A stretch of DNA of 64,000 nucleotides from JALQXV01 sp051005235 (GTDB lineage Bacteria > Patescibacteriota > Saccharimonadia > Saccharimonadales > 2-12-FULL-41-12), in NCBI GenBank assembly GCA_051005235.1, contig JBPCJO010000040.1:3896-67895 (forward strand). The letters run 5' to 3'. The position numbers were made by a program, and so were the translations under genes. The notes beneath the pieces are model-generated. The model searched no databases. It worked only from the letters and a program-made list of their open reading frames with translations, and was not told where the DNA came from. Positions 7,009 to 15,436 of this stretch are shown here, in pieces; position 1 is the stretch's first letter; every line of letters begins with the position of its first letter.

Positions 7009-8280
7009 ATGTCACCCGAGACAGGCAATATACATAAATCCACTATCTTGGCAGAGGCAGAGATGATCAGTCAAGAGTTAACCGGTGTCCAATATGAAGC
7101 TGCTGCCGCCTTTGAGCACGTAATGGCAGAACGGCTGAGTAACTCCCGGGAGCGCTTTGACGACCAGTTAGCCACACCTGTCGACCAATCCACTGCAGTA
7201 GATACTAACAATGTTGAGCCAATACCCGTAATTACGCCAGCTATGCTCGAAGCCGTTTTGCCGTTGACGCAAGAGTCGTTAGACACCACGGTGAAGGCCC
7301 GCAATGCCATCGGCGATATATTAACCGGTAAAAGTGACCGATTATTGGTTGTAGTGGGGCCGTGCTCAATACACGATCCAGAATCTGCCATTGCGTACGC
7401 CCACGAAGTTAAAAAAATGCGTGAGGAATATGGGGAATATCTCGAAATCGTCATGCGTTTTTACCCCGAGAAACCGCGCACCGAGTTGGGTTGGAAGGGG
7501 CTTATTTATGATCCGCGTCTCGATCAAAGCAACGACATTAATCTTGGCGTCACGTTATCACGCTTGCTAGCCTGCCAAATCACGAACATGGGCGTACCAA
7601 TCGCAATGGAACGCCTTAACGCCTACACGCCACAATACTTTAACGGCTTAGTTGCCTATGATGCGATCGGCGCTCGCAATACCACCGACCAGAAAGCCCG
7701 CGAGTACGCCTCTGGCACCTCTTCGCCCGTGGGCTTTAAAAATACACCCGAAGGCAGCGTCAAAGCCGCCACCGAAGCAGTCAAGGTTGCCAATGCTCCC
7801 CACGTCTTTTTGGGTATCAATACTAACGGCTTACCCATGCAAGTTCAAACTACCGGTAACAATTTGGCTCACGTCATTTTAAGAGGTGACCAGCAGGGGC
7901 CTAATTATTCCCCAGAACACCTCGAGAAGTGCTTACAGCGACTCCAAGCTAAAGAACTGCTCAACGCTATTGTTATAGATGCTTCCCACGGCAACAATAT
8001 TGCCATTAACCCGATTACCGACGAAAAAGATCCAGTCGGGCAGATTGAAGTTATTAAAGATGTCTCTAAACAAAAAATGCTTGGCCAGGTTGCCATCTGC
8101 GGTGTCATGATTGAAAGCAACCTCCTAGCCGGCAAACAGGAATTTACCGCTGGCGAAACTGACATTTCTCAACTTGAACCTGGACTCAGCATTACCGACG
8201 CCGGTGTCGGTGTTCCTGATACAAAACGTATGCTCGGGCTGCTGCAAGGCGCGGTAATTGTCCGGCATACGCTAGAATAA
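7009..8280 (+). CDS. 3-deoxy-7-phosphoheptulonate (DAHP) synthase, class I, AroG/AroF-type
   Basis: Condenses phosphoenolpyruvate and erythrose 4-phosphate in the first step of the shikimate pathway. The AroFGH-type core carries GPCSIHDP (Cys metal ligand), VMRFYPEKPRT (Arg and catalytic Lys), SPVGFKN, DASHGN (His ligand), GVMIES (Glu ligand) and SITDA (Asp ligand), so catalysis should be intact. At 423 residues it is about 70 longer than E. coli AroG, with the extra at the N-terminus (1-75, charged, no recognised domain). AAGGA 8 bases before the ATG is a good Shine-Dalgarno site. It is preceded by the leader peptide and attenuator. No other shikimate gene is in the window. Confidence 0.93.
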   Translation: MSPETGNIHKSTILAEAEMISQELTGVQYEAAAAFEHVMAERLSNSRERFDDQLATPVDQSTAVDTNNVEPIPVITPAMLEAVLPLTQESLDTTVKARNAIGDILTGKSDRLLVVVGPCSIHDPESAIAYAHEVKKMREEYGEYLEIVMRFYPEKPRTELGWKGLIYDPRLDQSNDINLGVTLSRLLACQITNMGVPIAMERLNAYTPQYFNGLVAYDAIGARNTTDQKAREYASGTSSPVGFKNTPEGSVKAATEAVKVANAPHVFLGINTNGLPMQVQTTGNNLAHVILRGDQQGPNYSPEHLEKCLQRLQAKELLNAIVIDASHGNNIAINPITDEKDPVGQIEVIKDVSKQKMLGQVAICGVMIESNLLAGKQEFTAGETDISQLEPGLSITDAGVGVPDTKRMLGLLQGAVIVRHTLE

Positions 8281-8284
8281 GGGT

Positions 8285-8917
8285 ATGAAACTTTATTTAT
8301 CGTCATATCAGCTTCCGACCCCAGAAGATGTGCTACGGTTAATCGGTAAGCCTGTCACGGATATCCGTTTGGCGCTTATCCCTAATGCTAAGGATTACTA
8401 CGCTGAGCGGGCGCGCAATGTGAAAATGGCCGAAAAAGCAGCCTATCTAAAAACCCACGGCATACAATCTGAACCAGTTGATTTAATGCGATTTTCTGAT
8501 GCGGCGATCCTCCGTGACAAACTCCGGACATTTGACGGTCTCTGGGTAATTGGTGGTAACACCTTTTGTCTCCGTTATGCAATGCAGCACAGCGGTTTTG
8601 ACCAGATAGCCGCTCAACTACTCACCGACGATGGGCTGGTGTACATCGGCGAAAGCGCAGGTGCCTGCGTGGTTGGCACTAACTTAAAAGGATTGGAAGA
8701 CGCCGACAACCCCGCCTTTACCGAGCAGATAATCTGGAAGGGTCTCGGCTTATTGCCAAACATTATTTCACCGCACGCTGACAATCCAATGTACGCTGAT
8801 GATATCGCGCACCTCCGTGAGCTATATAAAGACGATCCGTCGCTTTTAGAACTAAACGACGACCAGGCGCTAGTCGTAGATAATGACAGGCAGACCCTTG
8901 TGAGGCGAGTAGACTAA
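8285..8917 (+). CDS. Peptidase E-like protein (family S51, class I glutamine amidotransferase fold)
   Basis: A 210-residue protein with GGNTFCLRYA (about 98) and the nucleophile elbow GESAGA (about 126) containing the serine of family S51, plus a His in ISPHADN (about 165). These are the features of dipeptidase E and cyanophycinase relatives, which cleave Asp-X dipeptides in the cytoplasm. The start follows the DAHP synthase stop by 4 bases with AAGGGT close upstream, so it is probably in the same operon. Substrate is uncertain; peptide salvage would fit a host-dependent lifestyle. Confidence 0.85.
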   Translation: MKLYLSSYQLPTPEDVLRLIGKPVTDIRLALIPNAKDYYAERARNVKMAEKAAYLKTHGIQSEPVDLMRFSDAAILRDKLRTFDGLWVIGGNTFCLRYAMQHSGFDQIAAQLLTDDGLVYIGESAGACVVGTNLKGLEDADNPAFTEQIIWKGLGLLPNIISPHADNPMYADDIAHLRELYKDDPSLLELNDDQALVVDNDRQTLVRRVD

Positions 8918-8918
8918 C

Positions 8919-9686
8919 ATGGCTGCCGATCAAAACTACTTACAGCAAACTACCGATCCGCTTTTTCCAAATCTTTTGTGGAGCCGCCCCGAGACTAAGC
9001 ATGGTGCCGGCAAACTACTGATTATCGGCGGTCAAGCCCAAGAATTTATTCACGTTGCCGAAAGCTTTATGCAAGCCGATCAGGCTGGCGCTGGCACTAT
9101 CCGTGTATTAATGCCCGACAGTACCCGCAAACTTACAAAAATGTTACCCAATATTGAATATGCACCGGCCAACGCCAGCGGCAGCTTCGCCAAGACAGCT
9201 CTGGCCGAGCTATTATCTGCCAGTCAGTGGGCCGACACCGTACTGTTAGCCGGCGACATTGGTAAAAACAGTGAAACCAACCTCATGCTCGAAAGCTTTA
9301 TGACCACTTATACCGGTCCACTCGTTATCGCTTCGCTGGCAATGCAAAGCGTAACGATGCCGCTAGCGGACCTGTTTTTAAGAGACAGTACATCACTCAT
9401 AGTGACGCGCAGCGAACTTCAGAAAATCGGTATCGAGCTTAAGCTCGAAAAAGCAGTTACTTCTACCGTTAATAATTCTGAACTGGCTGCCATACTCCAT
9501 AAACTTACGACAGATTATGCACTTAACCTGGTAGTTGCCGACGATAGCCAAACCTGGAATGCCTACCGCGGCCAGGTGGCATTGACCAACAACGCCGCAG
9601 CTTATACCGCCGCTCAGGTCGCCGTTTGGACCATGCAAAACCCAGCCAAACTTTTTGAGGCAACCACGACAGCCGTTTATTGCTAG
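8919..9686 (+). CDS. NAD(P)H-hydrate dehydratase-like (YjeF C-terminal/ribokinase fold) protein, probably degenerate
   Basis: A 255-residue protein. The segment KHGAGKLLIIGG (about 27-38) followed by ADQAGAGTIRVLMP resembles the start of the YjeF C-terminal domain, and LLAGDIGKNSETN (about 108) resembles its core. The family's Gly-x-Gly-Asp catalytic motif near the C-terminus is not visible: the corresponding region reads VALTNNAAAYTAAQVAVW. Either it is an inactive relative with a retained structural role, or a divergent ribokinase-fold enzyme. It starts 1 base after the preceding stop. The homology call is moderate. Confidence 0.5.
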   Translation: MAADQNYLQQTTDPLFPNLLWSRPETKHGAGKLLIIGGQAQEFIHVAESFMQADQAGAGTIRVLMPDSTRKLTKMLPNIEYAPANASGSFAKTALAELLSASQWADTVLLAGDIGKNSETNLMLESFMTTYTGPLVIASLAMQSVTMPLADLFLRDSTSLIVTRSELQKIGIELKLEKAVTSTVNNSELAAILHKLTTDYALNLVVADDSQTWNAYRGQVALTNNAAAYTAAQVAVWTMQNPAKLFEATTTAVYC

Positions 9687-9714
9687 TACGACTTTTCATA
9701 GATCCAATCTGGGT

Positions 9715-9762
9715 ACTATGATTTTGACACTAATATGTACATATCGGTGTCAAAATCATAGT
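9715..9762. repeat. Repeat family D hairpin, copy 1
   Basis: Two perfect 16-base arms (ACTATGATTTTGACAC and its complement) around a loop holding ATATGTACATAT. It lies between the dehydratase-like gene and the oxidoreductase. Relatives are at 18289-18336 and 57772-57801. There is no T-run, so it is not a typical terminator. Confidence 0.65.
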
Positions 9763-9780
9763 CATGTTAGATAAGTTATT

Positions 9781-11055
9781 GTGAACGAACAGTTGCTTCA
9801 ATACAGTAAACATATGCTGCAATTACCTAACACCGAAAAATCATTTTGGCGAGAAGCTTATAAAGAATCGTTGTACCCGCAGTTGAGTCAAGATTTACGG
9901 TTCGACGTGGTCATCGTAGGCGCCGGAATTACGGGCTTAACCGCAGCCTATTTGCTTAAAAAATCCGGCTATACTGTTGCCGTACTCGAAAAGGACACAG
10001 TAGGCGGCGGAACCACAGGCCGCACCACCGGCAAAGTGACTGCCCAACATAACCTTATATACCGCGATCTGCAAAACCGGCTTGGCAAAAAAACAGCTAA
10101 AACATACGGTGAAGCCAACCTGGCAGCCGTCGCCCAAGTAGCCAACATCATTACAAAAGAGAAAATCAACTGCGACTGGCAGCAAAAAGATAACTATGTA
10201 TTTACCGATAATCCAGATAAAATAGGGTACTTTAAAGAGGAGGCTAAAACGGCAGCTAATTTAGGTTTACCGGCGAGCTTCGAAACCTCTACTCCGCTGC
10301 CATTCAACGTAAAAGCAGCCGTCAAATTTACCAGCCAAGACCAAGGCAGCCTGCACGCTCAAAAATATGTGATTGGGCTTGCCCAAGCAATTAACGGCCA
10401 AGGTAGTTGTGTGTTCGAAAACAGCAACGTTACCGGCATTCGTGACGGTAAGCCGGGGAGTGTCAAAACAAGCCAAGCAACTATAACCGCCACCGACATA
10501 ATTGTTGCCACAAATGTACCAACCTGGCCGCTTATCGGTCGCGGAGGCTACTGTATGCTTGAGTATCCAAAAGAATCCTACCTTATCGCCGGGCCGCTTA
10601 AAAAAGAGGTCGGCGGTATGTATATATCTCCCGACAAAAACCATTACTCTATACTGCCTGCCGAAAGTAACGGAAAACAAATGTTACTGATTGGCGGAAA
10701 AGGCCATATCTCTGGGCTGAGCGGTAATACACACGACCGCTACCAGCAACTAGCCAATTATGCCGAGGAGCATTTTGGATTAACCTCAATTACGCACCGC
10801 TGGTCCGACCGAGACTATTTATCGTACGACAGTATTCCGTTAGTCGGTAAATTATACCCATGGTCAAAGCACCTGTATGTGGCTACGGCCTTTATGAAAT
10901 GGGGCTTGTCCAACGGAACGGCTGCTGCCATGATTCTACACGATTTGATAGCCGGTAAAGATAATGCCTGGGCCGCAACGTTTGACTCTACCCGCTTAAA
11001 GCCAGTTACTTCGATTCCACGCGTGGCAGCAAAATACCTCCGTGGAGACGGTTAA
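9781..11055 (+). CDS. FAD-dependent oxidoreductase (DAO/glycine oxidase-like)
   Basis: A 424-residue flavoprotein. The N-terminal dinucleotide-binding motif VVIVGAGITGLTAAYLLKKSG (residues 44-64) is followed by the second motif VLEKDTVGGGTTGRTTGKVTA. The C-terminal part has IPLVGKLYP and a final FAD-contact segment. The family (GlpA/DAO, also GabB/PuuB-type) oxidises amines or amino acids; Bacillus relatives carry an extra Rieske domain that is absent here. Substrate unknown. GTG is chosen as start because TAGATA, a plausible -10, ends 7 bases before it. It converges on the glycosyltransferase gene. Confidence 0.88.
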   Translation: MNEQLLQYSKHMLQLPNTEKSFWREAYKESLYPQLSQDLRFDVVIVGAGITGLTAAYLLKKSGYTVAVLEKDTVGGGTTGRTTGKVTAQHNLIYRDLQNRLGKKTAKTYGEANLAAVAQVANIITKEKINCDWQQKDNYVFTDNPDKIGYFKEEAKTAANLGLPASFETSTPLPFNVKAAVKFTSQDQGSLHAQKYVIGLAQAINGQGSCVFENSNVTGIRDGKPGSVKTSQATITATDIIVATNVPTWPLIGRGGYCMLEYPKESYLIAGPLKKEVGGMYISPDKNHYSILPAESNGKQMLLIGGKGHISGLSGNTHDRYQQLANYAEEHFGLTSITHRWSDRDYLSYDSIPLVGKLYPWSKHLYVATAFMKWGLSNGTAAAMILHDLIAGKDNAWAATFDSTRLKPVTSIPRVAAKYLRGDG

Positions 11056-11087
11056 ATAACCATTACCAATGGACTAACAGGAGCTGA

Positions 11088-12200
11088 TTACACTCGTTTT
11101 TTAGCAAAGTAAAAGGGGTACAGCAGCAGACTTACCAATGCATCTAACATATACACGCTGTATAGCGGTATAGTGATCAGAATAGCCCGCAGCTTGGCAA
11201 AGATTTGTTGGGACCGGTCAAATAGTATATTGAGCAACATTAATACCATAAACGTAAAAAAGGCCAGTAGCAGATAGTCATAGGCATGATATGCTACTGC
11301 CAAATAAGCCATGTACGTAATGACCAGTGGTTGCAAAACGAGCAGTAAACTTTTGAGTGAAACGCCAGGAAGTCGCTGAGCTAAACGCATTTTATACGGA
11401 ATAGCATTTGCTGTAATGACAACCGTTTCTCCAAAGGCCAGTTGGTTCAGTATGCCTCTTTTTTTTAAGACGTTATGAAACGCCCGACTATCGTTAATTA
11501 CTTTTTTAAAGTCTTCCTTTAGATCCTTAATTAGAGATTTTTGATAAATAGCTGCGTGATTATAAGTTGATACCGTTTTATCAAAGCGATTAGCTTTTTT
11601 AGCAGATAAGTCTAAACGTTCCCGGGTTTGCTGCAGTAACCCGCCAACGGTATCGTTGTGCCGAATCTGGATATTAGGCAAAAGGGCAGTCACCCCAGTA
11701 TTTTGAGCGAGATACTGATTTGCCTGGTGTAAACTTGTACGTTGCAGCGTTCCACCCGCATCCATAACCAGCAGCCAATCACTCTTAGCGTGCGTTTTTA
11801 CTGCCTGAAGTATCGCAGTCGAACGATCAGATTGCTTTGATCTTGCCACCAACCGAATAGACTTTTTAGGATTATCTGCAACAAAAGCCCGGACGGCAGC
11901 AACCGTACAGTCGGTTGAGCCATTATCGACTATAATAAGCCGCACATTGCGGTAAGATTGCTTTACAACACTGCGCAGAGACTGCTCAATAACTCCAGCG
12001 CTGTTATGGCTATAGATAATTATGTCCATATACGGACGGGCGCGGTTCCGGGCAGATTGAGCCTTAGTTTTTGGCTGCCGTTTAATCGCTTTTAGCTTTT
12101 GTATATCTTTTACGCTTGCCCGTCCGAAATTAAATAAGGTAGACGCCACCGATTCGGCAATAATAAGAAAAAATATAACATACATAACCTGCGCGAACAT
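11088..12200 (-). CDS. Membrane glycosyltransferase, family 2
   Basis: A 370-residue protein: an N-terminal membrane helix (about 5-25), a GT-A domain (about 58-270) with IIYSHNSAGVIEQSLRSV and IIVDNGSTD, then two or three C-terminal helices (about 285-365). The metal-binding DxD position reads MDAGG, a weakened form. Such enzymes add sugars to lipid carriers or surface polymers. It starts 3 bases after the sortase stop and is the third gene of a substrate-sortase-glycosyltransferase unit, so a role in building or decorating the surface is likely. Confidence 0.82.
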   Translation of the reverse strand: MFAQVMYVIFFLIIAESVASTLFNFGRASVKDIQKLKAIKRQPKTKAQSARNRARPYMDIIIYSHNSAGVIEQSLRSVVKQSYRNVRLIIVDNGSTDCTVAAVRAFVADNPKKSIRLVARSKQSDRSTAILQAVKTHAKSDWLLVMDAGGTLQRTSLHQANQYLAQNTGVTALLPNIQIRHNDTVGGLLQQTRERLDLSAKKANRFDKTVSTYNHAAIYQKSLIKDLKEDFKKVINDSRAFHNVLKKRGILNQLAFGETVVITANAIPYKMRLAQRLPGVSLKSLLLVLQPLVITYMAYLAVAYHAYDYLLLAFFTFMVLMLLNILFDRSQQIFAKLRAILITIPLYSVYMLDALVSLLLYPFYFAKKRV

Positions 12201-12203
12201 TTT

Positions 12204-12797
12204 TTATGTTACCTTATCGAGTTTAAAGTTAAACATCTGGCGAACTTCGTTCCAACGTCCGCTACAGGTCTGAACCGATACCGTCGGAGCGCCGTCATAC
12301 CGAAATACCGAATTATCCTCTGGTGTCAGTTTTTCGGTGCTCTGATATACATACGTGAAGACGTGGCCACTATCCCCAAACAATTGCATGGTATCGCCGG
12401 GCTGGAGGTCAGGGAGGCCGCCAAAGACCCAATCATATTTATGGCCGTATATAAGCGTATTGCCCTCAAAGTCGTTCGGTACCATGCTAGGCAGTGCGTA
12501 GTGGGCATGGTTATCGCTCAACGTCCAGGTTTTCTTTTGTGGGTCGTAGGTGCCGTCCGATATCGGCAAATCTATCGCTAAGCGGGGAATCACAATGCGC
12601 GTTGGCTTAGCACTGATGATCTTGATCTCTGGCTCGGGCGGCTCCGGCGCGGGAGCCAGGGCCTGTAAGGTTGGGGAGGGCTCGATATTTTGGAATAATT
12701 GGACGCCAAAAGCCTGGACGACAAATAACAGTGTCAGCGCGTAGAGGGCGCTGACACTGCAATAGAATCGGATTTTACTGATAATACGGCGCGACAC
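12204..12797 (-). CDS. Sortase
   Basis: A 197-residue membrane-anchored transpeptidase (one N-terminal helix, about 8-32) that joins LPxTG-type proteins to a cell-wall acceptor. The catalytic triad is visible: His in IYGHKYD (about 117), Cys in VQTCSGR (about 178) and Arg in WNEVRQMF (about 185). A proline-rich linker (about 45-58) separates helix and catalytic barrel. The start is GTG. It follows a gene for an LPDTG-bearing secreted protein by 23 bases, its likely substrate. The exact sortase class cannot be settled by eye. Confidence 0.9.
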   Translation of the reverse strand: MSRRIISKIRFYCSVSALYALTLLFVVQAFGVQLFQNIEPSPTLQALAPAPEPPEPEIKIISAKPTRIVIPRLAIDLPISDGTYDPQKKTWTLSDNHAHYALPSMVPNDFEGNTLIYGHKYDWVFGGLPDLQPGDTMQLFGDSGHVFTYVYQSTEKLTPEDNSVFRYDGAPTVSVQTCSGRWNEVRQMFNFKLDKVT

Positions 12798-12820
12798 GAG
12801 GGTCTTTCTTTCTACGTCGT

Positions 12821-13396
12821 TTAGTTCAGTACGCGGCTGCGGTAAAAGCTAGTACCGGCTGTTACTGCACCGGCGATACCGGCAAGGCTAGCTACAGTGA
12901 TAGCAGCGGCTTTAACCGTTTCGTCAACACCAGTGTCTGGCAATACAACACCCTGAGCTGGTGCTGGAGCCGGTGCGGCTGCACCACGGCCTGGGGCTGG
13001 AGCTGGAGCCTGGGCTACAGGACCGCCACCTTGTCCGCCAGCTGGTGTAGTTGGAGCTGCTGGTGTTTGTTTAGCGATTTCTTGTGCACAACCTGCCTCA
13101 ATAAGAACATCAAGATCGTTAATATTTTTGGCATCGCCGCTGATAGCTCTGCCGCCACTGGTATTGCCATCAGTTACAGCTGCGCCCGTTTCAGCAACCT
13201 GTTCGTTAGTAAATTTAATATTTAAGTCGTTTTCGCACTTAAATGTAAAGTCTTTTTCTGTACTTGAAGTACAAATATTTTCAGAATCTGGACCGGTGCT
13301 ATTAATTGAACACTCGAATGTTTCCGCTGATGCGACTCCGCCGAACATTGCGACTGACATTGTTCCTGCTACTAATATTTTTGCTAGTTTCCCCAT
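12821..13396 (-). CDS. Secreted surface protein with LPDTG sorting signal
   Basis: A 191-residue protein. Residues 1-24 form a signal peptide ending ASA. Residues 25-105 hold four cysteines. Residues 108-150 are a proline/alanine/glycine linker (APAPAPGRGAAAPAPAPAQG). LPDTG at 152-156 is followed by a hydrophobic stretch and a tail with two arginines (FYRSRVLN), a complete cell-wall sorting signal. AGAGGT-like sequence (AGAGGT) 7 bases before the ATG is a good Shine-Dalgarno site. The sortase gene lies directly downstream, so this is the natural substrate. Its binding partner or adhesion target is unknown. Confidence 0.88.
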   Translation of the reverse strand: MGKLAKILVAGTMSVAMFGGVASAETFECSINSTGPDSENICTSSTEKDFTFKCENDLNIKFTNEQVAETGAAVTDGNTSGGRAISGDAKNINDLDVLIEAGCAQEIAKQTPAAPTTPAGGQGGGPVAQAPAPAPGRGAAAPAPAPAQGVVLPDTGVDETVKAAAITVASLAGIAGAVTAGTSFYRSRVLN

Positions 13397-13500
13397 AATT
13401 ATTACCTCTGTTACTGTAGTATTGTTTCTTTAGTTTTACACAAAGATTACAGAATGTAAACAATATTATTTAACATAAGCACTTTGATCTGTTAATGCTT

Positions 13501-13552
13501 ATATAGGACTTTCACACTTTTGTGCAGATGCCAGGGTTTAGCTGAAGTGAGA
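13501..13552. repeat. Repeat family B, left-end fragment
   Basis: TATAGGACTTTCACACTTTT followed by GTGCAGATGCCAGGG matches the left end of the complete family B element at 54547-54847 over about 50 bases. The right end is missing. It abuts the stop of the next membrane protein gene. Confidence 0.6.
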
Positions 13553-13553
13553 T

Positions 13554-13838
13554 CTATTTTCCAAAAAAATGAAAAATTATTACTGAGAGAACAATTATTC
13601 CTAAAGCTTTGCGAAAGTAATTGACGCCACTGGTGATTTCTAAATAAGCCCAGCTAAACAGGAGTGCGCTGGCGGTAAGTTCAAGGCCGGTACGTGGCTG
13701 ATCCTGCTTAAATATATGAGATAAAATAGTGATTATAAGCCATGCCCATAAAAGAAAATTTGGCCATTGCCACAAAACTATGTGTCCATTTTTATCTCGA
13801 AAGATTTTGTCAGAAAATTTTTTAATGTTGCTTACCAT
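13554..13838 (-). CDS. Small membrane protein, unknown function
   Basis: A 94-residue protein starting MVSNIKKFSDK. It has an amphipathic N-terminus followed by three hydrophobic segments (about 22-40, 52-70, 77-92), consistent with an integral membrane protein. The ATG at 13838 is preferred over an in-frame TTG one codon upstream because TATGAT ends 6 bases before it. It is monocistronic, between the surface operon and tRNA-Leu. No family recognised. Confidence 0.65.
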   Translation of the reverse strand: MVSNIKKFSDKIFRDKNGHIVLWQWPNFLLWAWLIITILSHIFKQDQPRTGLELTASALLFSWAYLEITSGVNYFRKALGIIVLSVIIFHFFGK

Positions 13839-13926
13839 CAACTCATCATAACAAGCCTATTTAAATTTTTAATCATAATTTGCAGGAGCTTCTATTCATT
13901 AACTTAAATATTAACATAAACAGTTT

Positions 13927-14014
13927 TGGTACCGCGGGCCGGACTTGAACCGGCACGTCCGTAAAGGACACAAGATTTTGAGTCTGGCGTGTCTACCAAT
14001 TCCACCACCGCGGC
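13927..14014 (-). tRNA. tRNA-Leu (anticodon CAA), CCA encoded
   Basis: An 88-base class II tRNA. Acceptor stem GCCGCGG pairs with CCGCGGT (one G-U). The D-arm includes GGTGGAATTGGTAGAC, the anticodon loop CTCAAAA gives CAA, and a long variable arm (GTGTCC-TTT-GGACGT) and T-arm CGGTTCAAGTCCGG follow. CCA is encoded. It reads UUG. Unlike the Ser and Glu tRNAs here, it is not followed by a terminator and duplicated 3' end. Confidence 0.95.
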
Positions 14015-14059
14015 ACATTGGGCAGGGGAGTGAAGCCTGCCCACGAACTATTTAATAAC

Positions 14060-14079
14060 TTGACATTATGTGATATAAT
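14060..14079 (+). promoter_or_regulatory. Promoter of the interrupted sortase gene
   Basis: Extended -10 TGATATAAT at 14071-14079, with TTGACA only 8 bases upstream of the hexamer (14060-14065). The leader is about 80 bases and carries AGGAAC just before the ATG. Confidence 0.5.
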
Positions 14080-14162
14080 ATATCAATACAACCTGTCGTA
14101 GACCGCTCAATTGTACTATAATAAAATCAGTATTACCACTAGTAACGTTTCGTTAGGAACAT

Positions 14163-15431
14163 ATGGACCAAGATCCAAAACCAGAAGATAAGCAAAAGCG
14201 CCTTGACGAAGAGCGCCGCCAGCAGCAAACCGCTACTGAGCTGATTCGTGGTAAATTAAGCACGTTATACGCCGCCGAACCGAATGCCAAAGAGGAACTA
14301 GACGAAGTTTACTCACACATCGGCAAGGATCCTCAGTTGTCAAAACACCAGCAATACATGAAAGATCTGAGTAGTTCCGGCCGTAGCCTAGCCGAAATTC
14401 AGGCCGCTTGGCACGAGTACTATGCCGCATTACCCGATGCCGAAAAGCACCAGGTATGGCAAGAATTTTACGACGAGCACTCCCGCGCCAAGCAAACTCC
14501 TAAAGCCATAGTCGCACCAACAGAGGTGAAATCAACTACCATCGAAGAGCCGGCTGCCTCGCGCTCAAAGATAGTGACCTCGATCAGCCATAACACCGCC
14601 AAGCTCAAGAAGAAACGAGGGCGGCCGTTAGCGCTGCAAGCCGATTTAAGTACTGCTAACGACGTCCGCGAGCATTTAATGCGCCAGGTCCAGCAACGGG
14701 CTAACATTCGCAAGAATCCTCACGTCAGGGCGCTCGGTTTTGGGCTGACCATGGGAGCATTAACTTTATTCGTACTGTTATTCGGCTTCTTTAACGAGCG
14801 TTTTATTACACCGTTTATCCGGCCTAGCACCAGCGTCAGCGCCACCCCAATTATCATTGACCCGAACGCCAGCGGCCCGATAGGCCCAGAAGCTAAAATC
14901 ATTATTCCAAAAATAAACGTCGAAGCGCCAGTTGTCTACGACGTTCCGACGATTGCCGAAGACGATGTTCAAAAAGGCCTCGAGAGCGGGGTAGTCCACT
15001 ACATTACGACCCCAAGTCCGGGCGAAAAAGGGAATTCTGTTATTTTTGGCCACTCCAGTAGCAACATCCTTAATAAAGGTAAGTACAAGTTCGCCTTTAT
15101 ATTACTTAAAAGCCTCGAAAAATAAGACACCTTTATAATCCAAAAGGATAGTAAGCGCTATGTTTATAAGGTCTACAATAAATTTATTGTTTCACCGCAG
15201 GACGTATCGGTGCTTGGCCCGACCGATCGGGTGGCAACCCTCACACTGGTAACTTGTGACCCGCCCGGAACCTCCACTAACCGCTTAATTATCCAGGCCG
15301 AGCAGATTTTTCCAGACCCATCAACTAATGCCAAGAGCAGTGTACAGCCAGCTGATACACCCGAAACTCGACCTCAAGAGCTACCAAGTAACTCTGTTAG
15401 CATGTGGCAACGTGTCAAAAACTGGTTCTAA
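14163..15431 (+). pseudogene. Sortase-family gene interrupted by an in-frame TAA
   Basis: The first part (14163-15122, 320 codons) has a long charged cytoplasmic region (1-180), a membrane helix (about 193-212) and the start of a sortase barrel with catalytic His in VIFGHSSSN (about 297). A TAA at 15123-15125 then stops translation. The same frame continues as DTFIIQKDSKRYVYKVY and reaches the catalytic motif LVTCDPPGTS and NRLII before a TAA at 15429-15431. So one stop codon separates His from Cys with no frame change. Either the gene is dead, there is stop readthrough, or there is a base error. The cytoplasmic domain is unlike ordinary sortases. Confidence 0.8.
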
Positions 15432-15436
15432 CCGGT

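Noticed and set aside
14163..15431. Recoding of stop codons as the explanation for the split sortase
   Set aside because: The internal stop is TAA, whereas recoding in related lineages concerns TGA; many genes here end normally with TGA, TAA or TAG.
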